Shown piece by piece: positions 1 to 11,705 of a stretch of DNA of 64,000 nt. Origin of the DNA: JAAYJT01 sp037445555 (GTDB lineage: Bacteria > Bacteroidota > Bacteroidia > Bacteroidales > JAAYJT01); contig JBBIKG010000010.1 of assembly GCA_037445555.1 (NCBI GenBank), positions 26,789 to 90,788 of the forward strand. The letters are read 5' to 3'. A model generated the notes under the pieces. The model made no database searches, was not told the DNA's origin, and saw only the letters and a list, made by a program, of their open reading frames with translations. The first letter of the stretch is position 1. Each line of letters begins with the position of its first letter. A program made the translations under genes and the position numbers.

Positions 1-85
1 CTGCCAGCAGGGTGGTAAGTTTCCCCTGTTCCAACATCAGGTCAGGCAGCCCGGCAACCAGATAGTAATAATTGCGGCTTGCCAT
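1..85 (-). CDS. DUF2764 protein of the V-type ATPase operon (5' part only)
   Basis: Only the first 28 codons are in the window; the gene runs off the left edge. The start reads MASRNYYYLVAGLPDL, the typical opening of DUF2764 proteins, which in Bacteroidota sit between the E and A subunits of the V-type ATPase. The ATG shares one base with the TAA stop of the upstream subunit E gene (TAATG), so the two are translationally coupled. The function of DUF2764 is not established; an accessory or assembly role in the ATPase is inferred from its conserved place. The rest of the operon (A, B, D, I, K subunits) would be expected beyond coordinate 1. Confidence 0.85.
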   Translation of the reverse strand, partial: MASRNYYYLVAGLPDLMLEQGKLTTLLA

Positions 86-699
86 TATTCGCCTCCGAAA
101 AGAAGTTTGATTGTGCGGGGCTTCAAGTAATGCCTGAAAAATTGTTCAAAATCATCGTCCGTGAAACTCAGCACATAGCTGTTGTCCTTCGGGCCGATTC
201 TGAATCCGGTAGTCATTCGGTCGTCGAATTTCACGGTAAGTCCATCCTTAAGCATCAAATGGGCCTTCTCGGTAAAATACTTACCCAACTTTTGTTCGTC
301 GCTTTGTGGCAGAACCAGAGCAAGGTCAGTATGCCCCGCTTTCTGGCTCCAGTTGTTAATCAGCGTTTCGATAATATTTTTTATAAATTCTTTATCATTT
401 ACCGATTCTTTGACAGGTTCTGATAACATTCTGGCTCCGATCAGGTGTATGATCTGCTGTTTTATGGCACTCAAAGCCTGACGGGTCGAAAGCTGAAGTT
501 CATTGTGCACATTGCGTTTCAACTCTTCCGACTCTCTGTTTGCAGAATCAAGAATTTTCGCTGCCTCAGCACGGGCATTTGTCACCAGTTGATCGGCCTC
601 AAGGTGTGCATTATGGAGGATAGCTTTAGCCTCTGTCCTTGCTTTTTCGATACCTTCATTATAGATCTTGCTCGTGAGTTCCTGTAACTTGCTTTCCAT
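85..699 (-). CDS. atpE: V-type ATP synthase subunit E
   Basis: 204 residues. Subunit E is the peripheral stalk that ties the catalytic A/B head of the V-type ATPase to the membrane sector. Residues 1-90 are a long charged heptad-rich helix with many Ala, Glu and Lys, as expected for the stalk coiled coil; the C-terminal half (roughly 100-200) is the globular head-binding domain. Length matches the bacterial family. It is the first gene of the operon, overlaps the DUF2764 start by one base, and has a possible promoter just upstream. In anaerobic Bacteroidota these enzymes often pump Na+ or H+; which ion is used here cannot be told from this subunit. Confidence 0.9.
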   Translation of the reverse strand: MESKLQELTSKIYNEGIEKARTEAKAILHNAHLEADQLVTNARAEAAKILDSANRESEELKRNVHNELQLSTRQALSAIKQQIIHLIGARMLSEPVKESVNDKEFIKNIIETLINNWSQKAGHTDLALVLPQSDEQKLGKYFTEKAHLMLKDGLTVKFDDRMTTGFRIGPKDNSYVLSFTDDDFEQFFRHYLKPRTIKLLFGGE

Positions 700-718
700 A
701 TGTAAATTTTTTGTGGCG

Positions 719-726
719 CAAATTTA
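719..726 (-). promoter_or_regulatory. Possible -7 element of the V-ATPase operon
   Basis: On the minus strand this reads TAAATTTG, matching the Bacteroidota -7 consensus TAnnTTTG, 20 bases upstream of the subunit E start. No TTG lies at the usual 19-21 base distance, so support is partial. Confidence 0.4.
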
Positions 727-778
727 GGCTTTTTTCCGACTCCTGAAACGGCCGCAAGACAAAATAGAAAGTCTTGGC

Positions 779-1468
779 TTAATAAGCCAACTCTGCTCCG
801 GTTCCCTGAAGTTTAAAGTGGCGGCGTACTGTATAAACCACAAGATACACTATTGGGGTATCCAGCAGGGCAAACATCACTTTAAATAGGAACCCGCTGA
901 TGATTAACCCGAAATATCTATCCCATGTAATTACTTCGGAAACGGACAACAAGGTGATGATCACAAACGTGTCAATAAATTGAGAGGTAAAAGTGGAGGC
1001 ATTGTTACGCAGCCAGAGGTGCTTTCCGTTGTTAACTCTTTTCCAGAAATGAAACACATACACATCGATGTATTGTGCTATAAGGTAGGCCACCAGCGAA
1101 GCACCAACGGCTATGAAAGTGAATCCAAACACCCTGCGAAACATATCATTATCCACAGGAGACCAAGGGGTGGCTGGTGCCTCGGCAGAAACGCTCACGA
1201 TGATGAGCGCAAAAAAACCGGCAAACACGCCGGCGGTGACTACCTGACTGGCACGATTACGGCCATATAATTCCGAAATTATATCGGTGATTACAAATGT
1301 CACCGGATAGGCAATAATGCCAGCCGAAAGCTCGAACGAAAATAGGCCAAATGGATTCCAGCTGAAAAACTTCTGAAAAATAAGATTGCTTGCCACCAGC
1401 GATGTGATGAATAAAGAGCCAAGTATGAGATAAAGCAGTTCGGCCTGCCTTTTATGCCTTTCTGACAT
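779..1468 (-). CDS. yhhQ: Queuosine precursor transporter, YhhQ family
   Basis: 229 residues, an integral membrane protein of the YhhQ/VUT (DUF165) family, which imports queuosine precursors such as preQ0/preQ1 for modification of GUN-anticodon tRNAs. About six hydrophobic segments are visible, beginning near residues 10-30, and the family-typical stretch VTFVITDIISELYGRN lies around residues 57-72. The start MSERHKRQ is followed directly by the first membrane helix. The gene is divergent from pepD; no preQ1 riboswitch could be recognised in the region upstream of it. Confidence 0.9.
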   Translation of the reverse strand: MSERHKRQAELLYLILGSLFITSLVASNLIFQKFFSWNPFGLFSFELSAGIIAYPVTFVITDIISELYGRNRASQVVTAGVFAGFFALIIVSVSAEAPATPWSPVDNDMFRRVFGFTFIAVGASLVAYLIAQYIDVYVFHFWKRVNNGKHLWLRNNASTFTSQFIDTFVIITLLSVSEVITWDRYFGLIISGFLFKVMFALLDTPIVYLVVYTVRRHFKLQGTGAELAY

Positions 1469-1552
1469 AGGATGATATAAGTTATGAATGATTCGGTAAT
1501 CCTAACATACATCAACTGCTTTTGTTTATTGATAGTTTTAACAGTCAGTAGA

Positions 1553-1584
1553 TTGTGATTGTTTAAAAAAATCATGTAGGTTTG
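1553..1584 (+). promoter_or_regulatory. Promoter of pepD
   Basis: TTG at 1553-1555, 21-base spacer, TAGGTTTG at 1577-1584: the Bacteroidota -33/-7 pattern, 31 bases upstream of the pepD ATG. Confidence 0.6.
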
Positions 1585-1615
1585 TATGCATTAAAACTAA
1601 ATACCTTACCCGACT

Positions 1616-3076
1616 ATGGAAAATGTGTTCTCAGGCCTGAAACCAGAGCGTTTATGGCACTATTTCTATGAAATCTGCCAGATCCCAAGACCATCAAAGA
1701 AAGAGGGAAAAATCGCAGCGTATCTGTTGCAGTTTGCTGATCGCCTCAACCTTGATTCACGACGGGATGAAGCAGGTAATATTCTCATCAGAAAACCGGC
1801 CTCAAAAGGCATGCAGCACATGAAACCTGTCATCCTGCAGAGCCACATAGATATGGTATGCGAGAAAAACCTTGATACAGATCACGATTTCGATACGGAT
1901 CCGATTATTCCTTGTGTGGACAATGGTTGGGTAAAGGCCAGGGGTACTACCCTCGGTGCAGACGACGGCATAGGAATAGCCGCGCAATTAGCAATACTTG
2001 AATCTCAAGATTTAGAGCACGGAGTTGTCGAATGTCTTTTTACTGTAGATGAAGAAACCGGCCTCAGTGGAGCCTTTGGTCTGAAGCCCGGATTTTTATC
2101 CGGGAAGATCCTGTTGAATCTTGATTCCGAGGATGAGGGTGAGCTATTCATTGGATGCGCCGGCGGAAAGGACACCTTAGCAACTATATCGTATTCAAAC
2201 GTTATGATGATTGCTGATGCGTATGCATATACCATAAAAGTCAGCGGATTACAGGGCGGCCATTCAGGCGATGACATCAATAAAGGCCGTGGAAATGCCG
2301 TTAAGATTATCACACGCCTGCTATGGATGTGCAATAAGCTTTTTGATATGCGTATAGCGCATCTCGACGCAGGAAACTTGCGTAATGCAATTGCCCGCGA
2401 AGCCATCGCCACCATTGCCATACCCAGAAGGTTCAATAGTGAGTTCCTAGGTTTCGTGGAAAAGTTTCAAGCCAATCTGCGCCATGAATTCAGGGTGACA
2501 GAGCCCGGGTTAAGTATAAAGGCCAAACCTGCCGATATTCCCACCGGATTAATTGATATCTCAACACAGGAAAAGCTCTTGAATGCCTTGCACGCCTGTC
2601 CGCACGGAGTGTTGGCCATGTCAGCCGAAATACCACACTTTGTTGAAACCAGCACAAATCTGGCTTCGGTGAAGCTAGTAAATCAAAAGATTATTATTCA
2701 GACCAGTCAGCGCAGCAGCCTCGAAAGTGCCAAAGAATGTGCCGCCAACATGGTTGCCAGCGTATTTGCTCTGGCCGGTGCGCGTGTTGAGCACAGCGAC
2801 GGCTACCCCGGGTGGACGCCCAATCCTAAGAGCGAAATCCTGCAGGTTGTTAAAACAACCTATCAGAACATATTCAGACAGGAGCCCAAAGTGCTGGCCA
2901 TACACGCAGGGCTTGAATGCGGAGTCATCGGTGAGCAATATCCGGGTATGGACATGATCTCGTTCGGACCTACTATCCGGGGTGCCCATTCACCCGACGA
3001 ACGGATTGAAATCGATTCGGTGGAAAGATTCTGGCAACTGACCATTGCAACACTGAAGCGCATCCCGGCCGCCTGA
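1616..3076 (+). CDS. pepD: Aminoacyl-histidine dipeptidase PepD (peptidase family M20C)
   Basis: 486 residues, the usual length for cytosolic PepD. It hydrolyses Xaa-His and other dipeptides with two zinc ions. Visible metal-site motifs are SHIDM (His77, Asp79), GADDG (Asp116/117), the catalytic pair in DEETGLSG (Glu146/147), LNLDSED in the following strand, and the C-terminal GAHSPDE His. The dimerisation lid domain lies between residues about 200 and 390. No signal peptide. It stands alone with its own promoter, divergent from yhhQ. Confidence 0.95.
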   Translation: MENVFSGLKPERLWHYFYEICQIPRPSKKEGKIAAYLLQFADRLNLDSRRDEAGNILIRKPASKGMQHMKPVILQSHIDMVCEKNLDTDHDFDTDPIIPCVDNGWVKARGTTLGADDGIGIAAQLAILESQDLEHGVVECLFTVDEETGLSGAFGLKPGFLSGKILLNLDSEDEGELFIGCAGGKDTLATISYSNVMMIADAYAYTIKVSGLQGGHSGDDINKGRGNAVKIITRLLWMCNKLFDMRIAHLDAGNLRNAIAREAIATIAIPRRFNSEFLGFVEKFQANLRHEFRVTEPGLSIKAKPADIPTGLIDISTQEKLLNALHACPHGVLAMSAEIPHFVETSTNLASVKLVNQKIIIQTSQRSSLESAKECAANMVASVFALAGARVEHSDGYPGWTPNPKSEILQVVKTTYQNIFRQEPKVLAIHAGLECGVIGEQYPGMDMISFGPTIRGAHSPDERIEIDSVERFWQLTIATLKRIPAA

Positions 3077-3108
3077 AGAGGATCTGATGGAGTATGATTT
3101 TGTTCAGG

Positions 3109-3723
3109 TTAAAGTCTGACAGTGAATGCCATCCGGATCAAGGGATTCTGGTAGGGCGATTTTTCTGTCTCATTCAGATTGTATAACAGCATGATGTCGA
3201 AAGAGCTGCGAGGCCCTAAAAACTGCCGATAGCCTCCGCCAATAAATACACTATGCACATGATCCGTCCGAGACGACTTATCATAACTTTGCTGTGCTGT
3301 GTTCAGGGTATATACCCTGCTTGAAAACCTCAGGTATTCATACTCAAGGTGAGCAAAAACAGGTTTAGCCACAAAAAACCTCGAAAACACTTGCCCGCCC
3401 AGGATGTGTGTATTCATGCTCTGCCATTGTCTGGTAAAACTATTGTAAAAGTAATTTCTGATGCGATAGAATTTATAGGTTACTCCCGCACCAAAGGTGA
3501 GTCGCTCGGTGAGGTAATACCCGGCAATGGGCGATATATCCACCAGGGTTACCTGGCCGATTTGCGCTCCCAATGATCCTCCCACATACCATTTACCTGG
3601 ATATTCAGTGGCATTTTTCTGGGCGTTGGCAGCAGTAGAGAAGGAGTAAAAGACAATGCATAATAATATAATGTATAAGCAGGTTAATTTTCGGCGAATC
3701 GTAATTGTTGGAATCCTATTCAT
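3109..3723 (-). CDS. Outer-membrane beta-barrel protein, function unknown
   Basis: 204 residues from the ATG at 3723. A start at 3789 is possible but would put the possible promoter element at 3787-3794 inside the gene. After a basic N-terminus comes a hydrophobic signal peptide ending near STAANAQ. The mature part alternates short aromatic-rich strands (for example KWYVGGSLGAQIG, TFGAGVTYKFY, FIGGGYRQF) and ends in a strand with terminal aromatic/Leu residues (MAFTVRL), as in small OmpX/OmpA-barrel-type proteins of about eight strands. No OmpA peptidoglycan-binding domain follows. Function unknown. It is convergent with pepD. Confidence 0.7.
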   Translation of the reverse strand: MNRIPTITIRRKLTCLYIILLCIVFYSFSTAANAQKNATEYPGKWYVGGSLGAQIGQVTLVDISPIAGYYLTERLTFGAGVTYKFYRIRNYFYNSFTRQWQSMNTHILGGQVFSRFFVAKPVFAHLEYEYLRFSSRVYTLNTAQQSYDKSSRTDHVHSVFIGGGYRQFLGPRSSFDIMLLYNLNETEKSPYQNPLIRMAFTVRL

Positions 3724-3786
3724 CGTGCGAAGGGTGTGTATTATCTTAGACGAAAATGCGATGCTAAAAGTATAAATAATGTGGTT

Positions 3787-3794
3787 CAAATATA
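3787..3794 (-). promoter_or_regulatory. Possible -7 element of the beta-barrel gene
   Basis: Minus strand reads TATATTTG (TAnnTTTG), 64 bases upstream of the chosen start at 3723. No good -33 TTG at the expected distance. Confidence 0.35.
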
Positions 3795-3946
3795 CTTAGC
3801 TGAATATCTGATTCTTAGAATTTCATTTTTGTATCTGTAGACTGTCCGGAAATTGTTACAAGCCATACAGGGCTAAAAACAATTTATATATAATCGCTGA
3901 ATGCCAATTCCTTACAGACTTTTTTCTCATTATTGTTATTATTTGC

Positions 3947-3976
3947 TTGCAGGTATCAAAAGAATGTCTACCTTTG
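3947..3976 (+). promoter_or_regulatory. rRNA operon promoter P1
   Basis: TTG at 3947-3949, exactly 19 bases, then TACCTTTG at 3969-3976, followed by CAGCCC. This is a consensus Bacteroidota promoter. The expected start of the transcript can fold into a CGTTTA/TAAACG hairpin (about 3982-3997). It is the most distal of three promoters before the 16S gene. Confidence 0.8.
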
Positions 3977-4075
3977 CAGCCCGTTTACATTTAAACGTTC
4001 TTTTTAAGGCCGAAAAGGTAAACCAGGCAACAAAATGAAAGCTGCAAATTGTTAATAACTTTCGCATTTGATTTG

Positions 4076-4105
4076 TTGCACGTTTGAAAAAAGATTTTAC
4101 CTTTG
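4076..4105 (+). promoter_or_regulatory. rRNA operon promoter P2
   Basis: TTG at 4076-4078, 19-base spacer, TACCTTTG at 4098-4105, followed by CAGCCC as in P1. The early transcript contains CGTTT ... AAACG, again able to pair. Located 129 bases downstream of P1. Confidence 0.82.
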
Positions 4106-4168
4106 CAGCCCCGTTTGAATGACTGGGAAACGTTCTTGAAAATTTTTCAAAAAAAGTGTAAAAAACTT

Positions 4169-4198
4169 TTGGAGATAAAGAAATAAAGATTACCTTTG
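4169..4198 (+). promoter_or_regulatory. rRNA operon promoter P3
   Basis: TTG at 4169-4171, 19-base spacer, TACCTTTG at 4191-4198, followed by CAGCCC. The early transcript contains CCCTTTTC-GAT-GAAAGGGG, an 8-bp hairpin. Located 93 bases downstream of P2 and about 130 bases before mature 16S. Confidence 0.85.
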
Positions 4199-4237
4199 CA
4201 GCCCTTTTCGATGAAAGGGGTTTAAGAAGAGAAAGAA

Positions 4238-4247
4238 GTTCTTTGAT
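4238..4247 (+). promoter_or_regulatory. boxA-like antitermination site in the rRNA leader
   Basis: GTTCTTTGAT resembles the boxA core (TGCTCTTTAACA), lies between P3 and 16S, and recurs as GTTCTTTGACA in the 16S-23S spacer. Nus-factor binding is inferred from position. Confidence 0.5.
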
Positions 4248-4250
4248 ACG

Positions 4251-4274
4251 TTGAAGCAATAGCAGCAAATATCC
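4251..4274 (+). other. 16S processing stem, 5' arm
   Basis: TTGAAGCAATAGCAGCAAAT and the following bases pair with 5891-5917 behind 16S, allowing a 2-3 base bulge. The long helix around 16S is the expected RNase III substrate. Confidence 0.75.
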
Positions 4275-4328
4275 CTCTAATAATTATTAGAGAGTTGAGT
4301 AAAACCTGAGATATTAAGATCAAATTTT

Positions 4329-5855
<1,527 letters not shown>

Positions 5856-5890
5856 AGAGTGGTTTCACTCAAATCCTGACAGATGTCGGG

Positions 5891-5917
5891 ATGATATTTG
5901 CTGCTTTCTTGCTTCAA
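5891..5917 (+). other. 16S processing stem, 3' arm
   Basis: Reverse complement of the leader arm at 4251-4274 with a small bulge; closes the pre-16S loop. Confidence 0.75.
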
Positions 5918-5980
5918 TTATTTTATAACCACCCAAATGAGTTGTGTGGGCTCTTCAACAAGAGCGACAATGTGGTATAT

Positions 5981-6054
5981 AGTCCCGTAGCTCAGTTGGT
6001 TAGAGCACTACACTGATAATGTAGGGGTCAGCAGTTCAAGTCTGCTCGGGACTA
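5981..6054 (+). tRNA. tRNA-Ile (GAT)
   Basis: 74 bases. The acceptor AGTCCCG pairs with CGGGACT, the anticodon arm CTACA-CTGATAA-TGTAG gives anticodon GAT, and the T-arm carries the TTCAAGT loop. CCA is not encoded (the discriminator A is followed by CAT), so it must be added enzymatically. Standard rRNA spacer tRNA. Confidence 0.97.
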
Positions 6055-6069
6055 CATCATCGCTCACAG

Positions 6070-6146
6070 GGGGAATTAGCTCAGCTGGCTAGAGCACTAG
6101 CTTTGCAAGCTAGGGGTCAAGGGTTCGAATCCCTTATTCTCCACCA
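6070..6146 (+). tRNA. tRNA-Ala (TGC)
   Basis: 77 bases including an encoded CCA. The acceptor GGGGAAT pairs with ATTCTCC (one G-U), the anticodon arm CTAGC-TTTGCAA-GCTAG gives TGC, and the T-loop is TTCGAAT. Unlike the tRNA-Ile 15 bases upstream, it carries a genomic CCA. Confidence 0.97.
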
Positions 6147-6202
6147 CTTGCAGGTTCTTTCTTTAATGGGAATGTTTGGACGGCCGCGGTAATTCATTAC
6201 CA

Positions 6203-6234
6203 GGTCAGGGGTTCGAGTCCCTTGTTCTCCACCA
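6203..6234 (+). pseudogene. 3' tRNA fragment (T-arm plus acceptor strand with CCA)
   Basis: Fifty-odd bases after tRNA-Ala the spacer repeats the end of a tRNA: a T-arm AGGGG-TTCGAGT-CCCTT followed by TGTTCTCCACCA. It matches the 3' end of tRNA-Ala (AAGGG-TTCGAAT-CCCTT-ATTCTCCACCA) except for a few bases. No D-arm, no correct anticodon arm and no 5' acceptor strand lie in front of it; the preceding bases form only a short GGTAAT/ATTACC palindrome. It is therefore a relic or partial duplication rather than a gene. Confidence 0.75.
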
Positions 6235-6266
6235 TTCCGAAACCGGTTACACCCGGCCAGGAAAAA

Positions 6267-6277
6267 GTTCTTTGACA
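6267..6277 (+). promoter_or_regulatory. boxA-like site before 23S
   Basis: GTTCTTTGACA, nearly identical to the leader copy at 4238-4247; the second boxA of an rRNA operon normally lies here. Confidence 0.5.
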
Positions 6278-6303
6278 TACTGTTAGAAAGAAAATACAAC
6301 GAG
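6268..6303 (+). other. 23S processing stem, 5' arm
   Basis: The run from TTCTTTGACATAC through AGAAAGAAAATACAAC pairs with 9273-9307 behind 23S almost without interruption. Confidence 0.75.
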
Positions 6304-6340
6304 CCAATCTGTATTATCCCAAGATAATTAAGATTATATT

Positions 6341-9256
<2,916 letters not shown>

Positions 9257-9272
9257 AGGCAGGATTCCTGCA

Positions 9273-9307
9273 CTTGTTGTATTTTCTTTCTTGTATGTCA
9301 TAAAGAA
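9273..9307 (+). other. 23S processing stem, 3' arm
   Basis: Reverse complement of 6268-6303, including GTTGTATTTTCTTTCT and GTATGTCA; closes the pre-23S loop between 23S and 5S. Confidence 0.75.
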
Positions 9308-9321
9308 TTTTAACGGTCTTT

Positions 9322-9430
9322 ATGGTGACTATAGCGGTGGTGCCCACCTCTTCCCATTCCGAACAGAGTAGTTAAGCCCACCAGCGCCGATGGTACTGCA
9401 GTTTATGTGGGAGAGTAGGTCGTCGCCGAA
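9322..9430 (+). rRNA. rrf: 5S ribosomal RNA
   Basis: About 109 bases. The terminal helix GGTGAC pairs with GTCGCC; internal CCCACCTCTTCCCATTCCGAACAGAG and the loop with GCGCCGATGGTACTGC are 5S hallmarks. Last gene of the operon. Confidence 0.93.
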
Positions 9431-9434
9431 TCTT

Positions 9435-9470
9435 AAAAAGGGAGTGTCTGAAAAGATGCTCCCTTTTTCT
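9435..9470 (+). terminator. Terminator of the rRNA operon
   Basis: AAAAAGGGAGTGTC / GATGCTCCCTTTTT form a 14-bp stem (two G-U pairs) with loop TGAAAA and end in a T-run. It lies five bases after 5S. Confidence 0.9.
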
Positions 9471-9797
9471 TATATCCCAAGTGGATCAAAGTAGATTGAG
9501 AAAGCGAAAATGTTTAACCCTGCCAGATACTGACGGGGTTTCCTATTTGTTATCGGATAAGCCACCAACACCCGCCTAAAGCGGATACTGCCGTGCTAGT
9601 GCAAGCCATAGTATGTTTTTGGCAAGGACAATCAATTAATGTAAAACGAAGCCAACTCGCATCATCCCATCCGCACGTTCCGGGCAATTTGTCAGGTGAT
9701 ACCATACGCATGCCCAAATTAAAGTTTCTGATACCTTCCAACAAAGGCGGCATTTATGTAGCTTTGCGTAAAATAAACCTCCGACTGGCGGACCTAC
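9471..9797 (+). other. Intergenic region between rRNA operon and porin
   Basis: About 330 bases without a supported gene. A weak hairpin AACCCTG ... CGGGGTT lies near 9514-9540. TAGCTTTG at 9759-9766 matches the -7 consensus and is suitably placed for the porin gene at 9798, but the -33 region lacks TTG. An open frame on each strand looks random (no homology, no signal, atypical composition). Confidence 0.5.
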
Positions 9798-11705
9798 ATG
9801 CAACAAAATCACAAGGCATATAACCCAAGATTTCTTCTACTGTTTTTTCTGGTTTGCATGACACTACGCCTATCTGCACAAATTCCGGATGAACCTGTTC
9901 AACGGATCGATACCATCCGTTCATTCATTTATTACAACACCCCCGGATTCCTGCATGAACCGACACTGATGCTGGTGGACACAAGCCTACTGGATTTTCA
10001 TCACTATGAGCCATTATCGGTCACGCAAAAGCTATTTGCCACCATGGGCAACACCGGCCAGGCTTATTACCCGCTGGTTCTGAAGAATATCCGTATTCTC
10101 AGTGAAATCAACCGAGACAATCCGTTCGATGCCTATCGTATCACCCCGGACAATATCCCCTACTACCAATCGAATGTACCAGTGACCAACCTGTTCTATG
10201 TTACCGGCAGCAACAAGGAACAGGTGTTTAACGGCGAAATGTACCAGCAGGTGCGAAAGTTCCTTGGTCTAGGCGCCCGGTTCAAGATCATCAACTCTAT
10301 GGGTGCCTACACACGACAAAAAACAGATAATGTCAGCTATGCCTTTCAGGCAATGTATCATCATCCCTCAGGACGGTATGCCGCAGTTGCCAATATGATC
10401 AGTAACCGTTACAGGCCTTTCGAGAACGGCGGTCTGCTCGACCCATCCCCTTTCGAAGAAAACACTGAAACCGACCGCAGAAGAATCCTGACGCGGCTGA
10501 TAAAGGCCGAAACCCGACAAAAGGAGGCTATCGCATACCTGCAACAGTCGTTCAAACTGCTTAAGAAACAGACTGAGTCTGCCACAGACACCCTGCACTA
10601 CCACCGCAATGTGATTCTTGAAAAGGCAAACATTACTCATTCACTGCACTTCACGCGGTTGTCGCATGTATATGAGGATTTCAACCCTCAATCAGGCTTT
10701 TACAAAAATGTGTTTACTGATTCGGCAGAAACCCTTGACTCGGTGATGACACGACAGCTGGATAATCGCATATCTCTCACTGCCACACTGGCTACGTCAG
10801 GAAGTATCCGTCTCAACTTTTCGGGAGAAGTTTTGCACCGCCTAATCGGATACCACCTTTCTGAAGCAAAGTCAACCTATTCGGTTGTAGCTCCCCTTCT
10901 CAGCGCCGATCTCGCCATTTCGAAAAAATACCGGGCAGGACTGCGTTATGAGCATGTGTTTGGAAATCTAAATGCCGGCGACAAAGACCTGCTCCTGTAT
11001 GCAGAGTATGGAGACCACCAAAGCAACAAACCCGCCCTCAACTTGAGCTGGAACCTTACGGAAGCCGGCCCTTCGCTGTTTCACCAACATTATACGTCAA
11101 ATCATTTTTTCTGGGATAACACATTTGCCAAACAGCATTCTATTAACTGGGATCTGAACCTTTCAGTGAAAAACAACCGACTGGGACTGGTGGCCCGCAT
11201 CCTCGACGGGATGTTATACCTTGATGAGGAAGCCTTGCCCGCACAGCACGAGCCCGGAGTAAATTATCTTGCAGCTTATCTCGACAGCAAAATCAGGTGG
11301 AAGAATGTTCAGTTATCCAATTATGTTGCCCTTCAGCGTCTCGGCCAGGATGCTCCGGTTGACCTCCCTCTGCTGGCCATCCGGTCATCCATTGCCTTTG
11401 ACCTGACCCTGTTCAAGGGTGCCTTGCAAACCCATAGCGGCATCGAGTTGCGTTACAACACCCAATGGTATGCGCCGTCCTACATGCCTGCGCTTCGCAG
11501 CTTCTATACACAGCCGCTCATCCTAACCGGCAATTACCTGTACGCCGACGTTTTTCTGAATATGCGCATCAAACGTGCGCGACTATTTCTGCTGCTGCAA
11601 CATGCCAACCAGGGGCTCATGGGTTATACCTATTACATGATACCGGGTTATCCGATGGCAGACCGCGTCTTCAAATTCGGGGTAAGCTGGATGTTCTTCG
11701 ATTAA
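9798..11705 (+). CDS. Putative outer-membrane porin (Porin_10 type)
   Basis: 635 residues. After the hydrophobic stretch FLLLFFLVCMTLRLSAQ the signal peptide should be cleaved at SAQ. The mature start, with IDTIRSFIYYNTPGF and a Tyr/Phe-rich repeat of about 10-residue strands running to the C-terminus, matches the Bacteroidota putative porin family (PF14121). The last strand ends FGVSWMFFD with a near-terminal aromatic pair, typical of a BAM-assembled barrel. Substrate unknown. It overlaps the convergent dnaJ-like gene by four bases at the 3' ends. Family recognition is from memory of the pattern, so moderately sure. Confidence 0.75.
   Translation: MQQNHKAYNPRFLLLFFLVCMTLRLSAQIPDEPVQRIDTIRSFIYYNTPGFLHEPTLMLVDTSLLDFHHYEPLSVTQKLFATMGNTGQAYYPLVLKNIRILSEINRDNPFDAYRITPDNIPYYQSNVPVTNLFYVTGSNKEQVFNGEMYQQVRKFLGLGARFKIINSMGAYTRQKTDNVSYAFQAMYHHPSGRYAAVANMISNRYRPFENGGLLDPSPFEENTETDRRRILTRLIKAETRQKEAIAYLQQSFKLLKKQTESATDTLHYHRNVILEKANITHSLHFTRLSHVYEDFNPQSGFYKNVFTDSAETLDSVMTRQLDNRISLTATLATSGSIRLNFSGEVLHRLIGYHLSEAKSTYSVVAPLLSADLAISKKYRAGLRYEHVFGNLNAGDKDLLLYAEYGDHQSNKPALNLSWNLTEAGPSLFHQHYTSNHFFWDNTFAKQHSINWDLNLSVKNNRLGLVARILDGMLYLDEEALPAQHEPGVNYLAAYLDSKIRWKNVQLSNYVALQRLGQDAPVDLPLLAIRSSIAFDLTLFKGALQTHSGIELRYNTQWYAPSYMPALRSFYTQPLILTGNYLYADVFLNMRIKRARLFLLLQHANQGLMGYTYYMIPGYPMADRVFKFGVSWMFFD

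Noticed and set aside
1469..1615. Search for a preQ1 riboswitch upstream of yhhQ
   Set aside because: No preQ1-I/II/III type core could be recognised in either orientation.
6117..6299. Open frame on the minus strand over the tRNA region (ends in RIRDSNP-like sequence)
   Set aside because: It is the well-known false translation of antisense tRNA 3' ends; both tRNA 3' copies give the same peptide pattern.
9593..9823. Plus-strand frame of 76 codons before the porin gene
   Set aside because: It overlaps the porin start, has no motif or signal and unusual composition; the porin start with signal peptide is convincing.
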